From NCBI GenBank assembly GCA_023055505.1, contig JALIRH010000023.1, positions 4,966,423-5,030,422 of the forward strand: a DNA stretch of 64,000 bases, in the 5' to 3' direction. The notes under the pieces were generated by a model. That model ran no database searches. It worked only from the letters and a program-made list of their open reading frames with translations, and was not told where the DNA came from. The translations under genes and the position numbers were made by a program. Origin of the DNA: Callipepla californica brunnescens. Its lineage: Eukaryota > Chordata > Aves > Galliformes > Odontophoridae. Positions 56,576 to 64,000 of the stretch are shown here, in pieces (position 1 is the stretch's first letter; each line of letters begins with the position of its first letter).

Positions 56576-58732
56576 AGATTCTGCTTTGACATCAAATATT
56601 TGCTCTTCTTAGGTGTTCCATTGCTTTCTTCTTTCTGCTTTGTACTCTTCTGGGATCTTTTATTTTAGAGTACCATAAACAATTCTATCCATGTTTTCTT
56701 GTTTTTATTTCATGTAATTTTATTTGGAAGTTTCTTCAGCTCTTGGCTAGGACTTGGAAGACCTTGGTTTGGGAATGGATAGTAAAAAAATAAAACAGGT
56801 TTAATAAGTATCTTTAGATAACCACCTCTTAGCATATTTTTCCATTTTATCCTCTACTTAGCTACATGAATTATTTATTTCCGTGCAGAAATCTTTTTGA
56901 GAAAACACCTCTATTCCCCCTCCTCTTACAAAAATTCTGTCTATTTTAAAGATCACCTTGAGGCATATGGGAATTGTTCCTGAAGTGATGGCCATGGAGA
57001 TTTAATCAGTTGCAATTTCCTTATTTTAAATTAAGTATGCAGAGTAACCTCTCATTGGACAAATTTAATTTGTTAATCAGACAAGTGAATAAAATTCATT
57101 TAGAACAGGTGAAAATTTAAGTGTGTGTTTCATTGTTGAGTGTCAAAAATGGAATTCATTCTAAATTACGTATTTTACAAGTAGAATGATAATTATTGAG
57201 GCAACTTTGGTAGTATGCTTGCTTACTACATATAAACAAATCCACAGTTATAACCAGACTTAGATGGTCTGCAAATATAGCTGGAGAGTAGTCACTAGGT
57301 GTATTTAGGTGTGTTGAGCACCTTGAACTGGAAATCCCTTATTTTATGCTTTGTGTCTGTTTATTCTTTCTTTAAAATGCATTCAGTTTGGAATATTTAT
57401 CCAGCTCTACAGAAATGATGATTTTTCCATTTACATGACTGTTTTCAGAAGAAGAGTCCACTTTTCATACATATCAGCATTATTTATTGTGAATTAAGTT
57501 CTAAGTATAATTTGAAAGGAAATTATATCTTTTCCAGTGTAAATGTGAAATAAAACCTAAAAACTTGTAGAATAATTATTCATAGTCACACTTGTAATTA
57601 ACAGTGATGGAAAGGTTTTACTTAGTATCATTACAGATAAGTGAAAGACTTAAGGCAAAAGTAATTAAGAGATGACAGAAATGGAAAGAGTTATTGGTGG
57701 GCAACATGAGATTGAGCAGATCTGATCTTATAACTTATATGAAAAGGAGGACGTAGAAACATTGTGAGGGTGTTTAATTTTAAATTGTGAAGAAATTAGC
57801 TGCTAAGATATCTGATCAATAGTCAGAGGAAAATTTGGAGAAAGAAGAGGGAGGGAGAAATAAAAGCACATCCCTAGAGGGCAAATTTGTGACTGTAATG
57901 TGAGTGAAGATAATGTTGTCTTTAAAGTTGCTGTGCTGCACTTGAATTAGATCTAAATGACTGTTTTAAGAACGACTTGTAATCTACATGCAGGTGGGCA
58001 CATTCCAAAAGGTTTTCCATCATATCCAATGGGGAAAAAAATCTATGAAATCCTATAGAATGAATTTGAAATAGAATCATGGTATTTCCTAATTCGCAAA
58101 AAGTCAGAGCAGCTCCTAAAACTGATCTGATAAAGGCAAAGGTAACAATAATGTGCACATGCACACATGTTTGACATTCAAATGTTGTGTAATTTTAGTT
58201 ACAGAAGGATAATAGATTGGAGTCATAACAGTACCTCTCACTTACTGCCATTAATAGGTGAGCATGAGGTGGCCAAAATTGTGGATTTGGGGTGGAGCTG
58301 AGGACATAAATGTTATGCTGACAGCTTGAGTAAAAGTTACAGGTTACCTTGGATAGAAGGTGCTTTACTAGACTGTAGTAATGATATGATTTAAACCTAA
58401 CTGTAGAGAGAATCTAGAGCTTTTAGAATATGATTCAGTTTTGAGACATTACTAGTGTTTCATTTTTCGAAACAAAACACACGTTACTAGTAATTTCAGA
58501 GGCAATATATGTTACAAACAGTCACCTTGTGCTGGTATCAGTAGGGTTGTAAGACTGCAGTTCTACTAGGATGAGTATAAGATGCATACGTAATTTTCTT
58601 ATCAGTGGAGTCTAAAGAGCTATTGCATTTAAACTATGAGTAATTAGAATATAAAAGAATGGTGTTAAGTCTGGGTTTGAATTTGTACTCACTTTCAAAC
58701 CCAATTCTGGCTTTGAATTTGTTCACAAGCTA
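56576..58732. other. Unique AT-rich DNA
   Basis: No gene or repeat family is recognised over about 2.2 kb. An 80-codon minus frame (58164-57922) is without recognisable content. Confidence 0.45.
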
Positions 58733-58764
58733 AGAAGGTAACTTGATAGCTTCGGTGGGAACAT
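58733..58764. repeat. 32-bp dispersed direct repeat, copy A
   Basis: AGAAGGTAACTTGATAGCTT and the following 12 bases recur at 61122-61153 with a single mismatch. This copy runs into the start of a CR1 3' end. Confidence 0.9.
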
Positions 58765-58960
58765 GTCTTCACAGAGAGGGTGATAGAGAACTCTAACAGG
58801 TTGCCCATGGTACTTTTGGAGTCTACTTCTCTGGATGTGTTCAAGACCTGCCTGGACGCCTACCTGTGCAACCTGGTCTAAGGAGCTGCTTTGGCAGGGC
58901 GGTCAGACTAGATGATCTCTAGAGGTCCCTTCCAATCCCCACAATTCTGCAATTCTGTGA
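58757..58960 (+). mobile_element. CR1 LINE 3' end
   Basis: The ORF2 end (TCACAGAGAGGGTGATAGAG, CTGCCTGGACGCCTACCTGT) is followed by GACTAGATGATCTCTAGAGG, TCCCTTCCAATCCCCACAAT and a degraded ATTCTGCAATTCTGTGAT tail. It is 5'-truncated and similar in subfamily to the copy at 7193. Confidence 0.93.
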
Positions 58961-61121
58961 TGTTGCTTTAATCAATTTGAAACTGTAGATAAATTGCATT
59001 CTTGTTCAAATCCTGAGATCTTCATCTTGACAGGCTGCCACTGGGAGATATTTTTGTAAAGTTTGTACTAATAAACTCTTAGAGATTCTTTTACCTTAAT
59101 TATTTTTGTTATCAAAATTATGTTAATCTAAATAAGCAGTGATTTATAAATACATATGCTAATTATAGAAACTACAATTAATGTGATTAAAATCTAACAA
59201 CTTCAACTTCATTTTTCTGTCCACAAATAACAAGTAATGGAGTTTGCATAGTGTAAAAATTCTAGGAATTCAGTATGAAGTTCACAAAGCAGTTAATCTT
59301 TTATTATTACAAAATTCTCAGCCAAAGTTTGTTACTCTGAATGAGGGCAGTGTTACTAACTATATCCACTGGCCGCTAGAAATCAGAACTTTGCTTGAAG
59401 TATCAGAAGTTTATCAAATATTGTATTAGAACAAGTGAGTTGGCTACTGGACTAGACAATGTTGTCCCTCCTCCTGTAAATAATCATGATTTCATGTCTC
59501 TCACTGTCATCACTTACCATATATATGCTACATCATCTTCCAGATCTTCTATACATTTTTATGCTTCTTTATAAATTGAGTTTGCTTCAGTATAAAGGTG
59601 AAACAGGTTAGTCACCCTCCAGATTTCTGCTATGCACCTCTTTACACTGCTGAGAGCAATGTGCGTTCCACTGTTTACTGCAACCTGCCTGTCTGTGTCA
59701 GACTTAGTAGACCAAAGAGTGAACACAGTGATATTTTTAGATCCTTCACACTCGAGTTTCCTATTATTTTATTTTTTCCATTTCTCCTCAAAGGGAACAA
59801 ACACCCTATTAATGTGTCTTTAGTCTTTAATTTAACAGATAATACAGATTATATCAAAGAGTGAAGAGCACTGTGAAGGATTTATGAAGGCCAAAACCCA
59901 ACATGTTATCATTATTCTCAAGATCGAGGTAAAATAGAAGTAAAAATATCCTTCAAACTCTCTTTCTATAACCCATGATGAGTCCACACTCTGTCATCAA
60001 ACTCAGGCAAATTATGTTACTATTAAAAAATTACCTCAGGTTTTTTTCTGTAGCTATTGTCACCTGTGACTTAAATTATTTCTGTATTTTTTACGTTATC
60101 TTAGCAACATAACCCTCTGACTATAATTTGCTTATGCACTATGTGAGTCAGAGTTCCTTACAATTATATTTTCTGCAATTCATTTTATATGAAACAAATA
60201 TACAAATAAAATTTGAAGATAATTGCTAATTTTGCACTTTTGTGAAATTATTGTGAAGTATTTTTTGCGTTTATGATATATTAGAGGAAACTTGATAACT
60301 GTACTTAATAATGTACTGATAAAACAAACACGAATTTCGACATTACTAAATGTATAAAATTATACCATCCCAGTTCATTTATGAAATGCTTAATATAATT
60401 ATTTTTGCTTAAATATAGCCAACTACCACAGAGACCAAATGTAGAGAATAGTTGTTCTCTCTTTTACTTGGAAAGTGAGAGAAAAGACCTAAGAAATATC
60501 TTCAGCATATTTTCCTGAAAATCCACTGAAATCTGTAGCAGCGGATGAAATGCACTTAAATAATTTCCAAACCCCTCTCTCATTTCTATACCAGAAAACA
60601 ACTAAGGATTAATGATGCTTAATATAAGGTAGCATTACTATTGTGTAGTAAAAATAAGCATCGGAATTGAAGTGGATTTTTGTACCTTTGCTTGTTCTAC
60701 ACTTTGCCATCAATCTTTCAGGGGATATCCAATAATAGGAAAGTTGTTGATCTTAATAGCTAGCATGGAAGGATAATCTTGGGAATTTAGTAGTTTCCTT
60801 CAAGAGATGTATATCCCACTGCTAGCATCTTTAGATGCTTTAATAAATTCTAGCTTCAAACCTTTTATTTAGCATTTGTTTTGTACTCATGAGAGGTAAA
60901 AACAAATAAAAGGAGTTAGTTACTATCCAAATAGACAACCACTCCTGCTTTAGAACTATCACATTCAGAGAGAACGTCCGCATACAAAGAAAGAGCATAC
61001 AGGATTTGTGTGGAAAAGTAAAACAGCAGGCCTGAAACTTTGCTTTCTCATGCCAGGAACAAGCTGAGGGTTATGGTTTGTGGGAAATGAGAACTGCAAA
61101 GCTGTAATTATGCAGCAGTAC

Positions 61122-61153
61122 AGAAGGTAACTTGATAGCTTCAGTGGGAACAT
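61122..61153. repeat. 32-bp dispersed direct repeat, copy B
   Basis: Identical to 58733-58764 except one position (A for G). No CR1 follows this copy. Confidence 0.9.
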
Positions 61154-61279
61154 ACTTTCCTTCTTCCTTATACTGCAAAATGCACTGGCTTCTTATCCTT
61201 TCCATACTGTGGAAAAGCTTACCTTTGAGTAGAAAAATCCATAGTTCTCATCTACTGAAGAGTTGCTGAAGCCTTAGAT

Positions 61280-61335
61280 AGATCCTTAATAACTGCGGAA
61301 GAGTCCTAGATCCTTACTGACTGCAGACGAGTCCT
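61280..61335. repeat. Imperfect 28-bp tandem duplication
   Basis: Two units, AGATCCTTAATAACTGCGGA... and AGATCCTTACTGACTGCAGA..., each ending GAGTCCT, with four mismatches in 28 bases. Confidence 0.9.
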
Positions 61336-64000
61336 AGTTGAGGTACCATCCTCTTTTCCTGGCTGGGGTTCCTCTGAGCACTGCAAGGGGAGCTACCCAA
61401 GTGACTTAGCCATCTGCACAGAATGCAGGGTGTTTTAGGGCCTGCTGAGGCCACGGAAGGAATACTGAGGCAATACACATCAAGAGTAGCCATCACTAGC
61501 GACATTTCTGAACAGCATATCAGACTGTTTGCTTTTGACAGAATCCATCCCTCAATACTGCAAAAGAAAAATAGTGCAAAATGGAACAGTTGCCAGAAGA
61601 GCTGGATGTCTTCAGTCCATGCATGACCCTCCCCCTGTCCTTGATGGGAACTGTTGGCTGTGCCAAGGGCAAAATATGTTTCTTTTCTGTCAGCTGGGGA
61701 CAAAAATTTGTCTGCTTGTGGCAAAAGCTGTTTCCTTTTAAAACAGGGATTTTGAGCTCTGGGTTCTAATCCTTTGTTTCACCAAGTTGAAAAGTATAAA
61801 AATCACAAAACCATGCAGAATGATCAAATACAATCTGGACTGAATTGAGTGTCGAAGAATTTTTCTTATTAAAGCAGCAAAATGATTCTTTAAAACATTT
61901 AGGATTCTCTTCACTGCCCCCATGCCCTTTTCTCCCTCCCCCCTCAAGTAAATAATGTTAAGCTATAATAAAATCTGTGTCTTTTAAAATGTAGCACTCT
62001 TACAGATGTACGTAATAAATTATTCCCTATGGCACGATATCCCTAAGAATATTTAAAACATGTGTCAGTGTTCAATCTGATATTTTTTTTGGAGTGGACA
62101 CAACTCTTACAGTCAGCTGCGGTTGCAAAGTGAATGCCTAATATATAATTTTGGTATCTTTACATATAACATACTAGATATTTAAATATAAATTACAGAT
62201 ATGAGCAAGAGCTTCTTAGCTCTGTGTATAAGTCATTTGTAGAGCTCCTTGTTAAAATGAATAACTAAATAAATACTCAGCAACAGTCCTTTCTCTCCCT
62301 CTTCCCTTAGATTTCTTGATTTCTAGACATGGCATTACAGTTTATTAATACAAAACTGTGAATGTCTCAAGTTGTTATCTCTTTCAAAAGATATTTTTTA
62401 ATTCTGGATAGTCATCATTATGTTTGACTTGGCAAGCTAGGATCAGTAGTTATTTGAAATATAAAAACAAATATGAGTGAAAGAAATCATGCTTCAGATA
62501 CTGAATGATATCTGGAAGAACAGAAGCCCAGGAGAATGGAAGATGCTTAGCACTTTCAGAGGTTGCTTTTTTTCTTAGGCCAAACTAAATATTTAACACA
62601 AAGTTTGCTCATGTATTTAATTTCTCTGTCTTTCTTCTGTATTCTAATTCAACTATGATAACCTACACATCTTTTACTGTTTGCGGGTTTTGAGGTTTTC
62701 TGTCCTTAATTTTGTAAATTCCTTAGTATCTCTAATTTTCCTGTATGACACTGTATGATCTTTCAGACAAGTAATCTGTTTCCAGATTAATAGATGTCCA
62801 GGGCCACCTATTAATTTACAGTTTTATTAAAAATAAATGAATAAATATTGTTTGTAAAAATTAGAAGCATAAGTTGCAAAATTCTTATTAATTGGTATAA
62901 ACTGATAAGAGAGACCTTACATTGCCTTTGCTCTCAATTAGGCTTTCTACTTGGATTGTTTAAAGAAATTAGAATGTATGTTACGTGATGTCAAGTTTAT
63001 ATGAACTTCACTCATACTTTTGCTGCTTTGAATTGAACAGACAGTATTTTCCCATATCTACATATTTTATCAGCTGTAAAATTCAGAGACAGAAACATCT
63101 TTCTAAAATTAGAAGTAGGCAGTAGGTCATTTTAAAGTGAGAATGTGACAGTGATTCATGTATTTCAGGATACAAATACTGTAATATCTGGGGTAGTCCA
63201 AAGAGCTTTGAATTACCTGAAGAACAGCAAAAGGACAGCATTTTAATCATCTGGTAATTCTCCACTGTCTGAATTCTATCTGATTTATCCTTGGCAGGGA
63301 TGCCATAAATAATGTTTATTTTTTTAGTAGTTTTGAGTGCTCTGATACTTGAAAGCTCTGACATTCACTTCTAATCTACTCTAGTCGCTCTGCCTCATTC
63401 ACTGCTTTCTTTATTTTTGTGGGTTTTGCAGATGATAATTTACTAAAGGATATATTATCAATCCATAAAACTTTTAATATAAATCTTCTTACTTGATAAG
63501 ACACTGAGCTGCTGATTTCCTTTTTCAGGACAATATCTTGTCATTCTTAGACGTGAATTTTCTGTCCAGACTACTATCTACATGAATATCAATTCCTGCA
63601 GATTTCAGTTGGTTGGAAAATGCTAAGCATTTCCATTCACCACCGACTCCTCACAAGACAATGAAAACACACCATGAGATCTTGGCAGAAATTCACAATG
63701 TTTTTTCTGAACTAAAACTGGATTTAGAAATAAACTCCAGATGGATGTAGTTAAGATTCTCAGCTAATCTTTGTTCACCGTCAGTATCAGTGAGTTTTCT
63801 TATTAGAAACTCAAGTTAATTTTACCACTTCCATATAGAAAAGTTTTTTTTTAATTTGAAAATAGTATTACTATTTAGAAATTGGAGGTTCCATGCAAAG
63901 CCTGTGATTTTTTGTGTTCTACTTTTAGGAATCTTTATTTATAAAAGAGATTTTCATGAGAAAATTACTACTTACTCTCTAAGAATGCTGTTTTTTGAAA

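Larger units (their letters stand above)
58961..64000. other. Unique DNA, no recognised gene
   Basis: About 5 kb mostly AT-rich. A patch with higher GC content at 61310-61740 carries overlapping frames on both strands (136 codons minus, 62-70 codons plus) with no recognisable domain. Near 63529 an acceptor-like TTTCCTTTTTCAG is followed by about 33 open codons (QYLVILRREFSVQTTIYMNI and on) without a good donor. No transposon is recognised. Confidence 0.45.

Noticed and set aside
1..64000. Prokaryotic features, tRNA, rRNA and CRISPR arrays
   Set aside because: No cloverleaf with A/B boxes, no rRNA sequence and no regularly spaced repeats were seen; the repeats are CR1 and LTR elements of a bird genome.

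Overview
The window is bird genomic DNA. The main evidence is the many CR1 LINE copies, including 3' tails with the avian AGGTCCCTTCCAA...ATTCTATGATTCT signature, and long terminal repeats (LTRs) of an ERVL-like endogenous retrovirus family flanked by 5-bp target duplications. I could not fix the species; the repeat style would fit a galliform or a related bird. Base composition is AT-rich. There are no bacterial features, tRNA, rRNA or CRISPR arrays.

I recognise no intact cellular protein-coding gene. By my marks roughly 30% of the window is recognisable mobile-element sequence, in two forms. (1) CR1 LINEs occur on both strands, from 65-bp tails to a 2.6-kb copy at 48.6-51.3 kb. They include ORF1 esterase, ORF2 endonuclease and reverse transcriptase (RT) remnants, all broken. 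(2) One ERVL-like LTR family gives three solo LTRs with perfect 5-bp duplications: 35304-35843 (ATCCT), 39624-40197 (ATCTC) and 54463-55037 (CTGAT). Older relatives lie at 31332-31798, 53059-53598 and 56034-56132, and degenerate gag remnants lie at 34.6-35.0 kb (minus) and 55.0-55.7 kb (plus). A second, unrelated-looking LTR type appears at 16.6-16.8 kb and about 35.9-36.1 kb.

Layout: 0-8.7 kb is mostly unique AT-rich DNA with short CR1 fragments. 8.7-17.5 kb holds three CR1 remnants, an opposed CR1 pair and an LTR fragment. 17.5-26.4 kb is mostly unique. 26.4-32.6 kb has a pure ATCT microsatellite, CR1 copies and a CR1 split by an LTR. 34.6-36.1 kb is a minus-strand ERV interrupted by a solo LTR. 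36.8-43.8 kb is CR1-dense, with a solo LTR nested in a CR1. 47.3-51.3 kb is a CR1 ORF1 relic followed by the longest CR1 ORF2. 53.0-56.2 kb is a nested ERV complex. 56.5-64 kb is mostly unique.

Scattered on the plus strand are short open segments bounded by good splice-site sequences: 12696-12875, 15120-15149, 20971-21078, 26440-26642 and 34347-34415. Four of the five can be read phase 0 at their boundaries. They could be exons of an unrecognised, large-intron gene, or chance. They and a 111-codon single-membrane-span ORF inside the ERV complex (53962-54297) are the only leads toward something undescribed. I found no strong evidence of a new biological system; the window reads as a repeat-rich gene desert, a long-intron region, or part of a degenerate sex chromosome.
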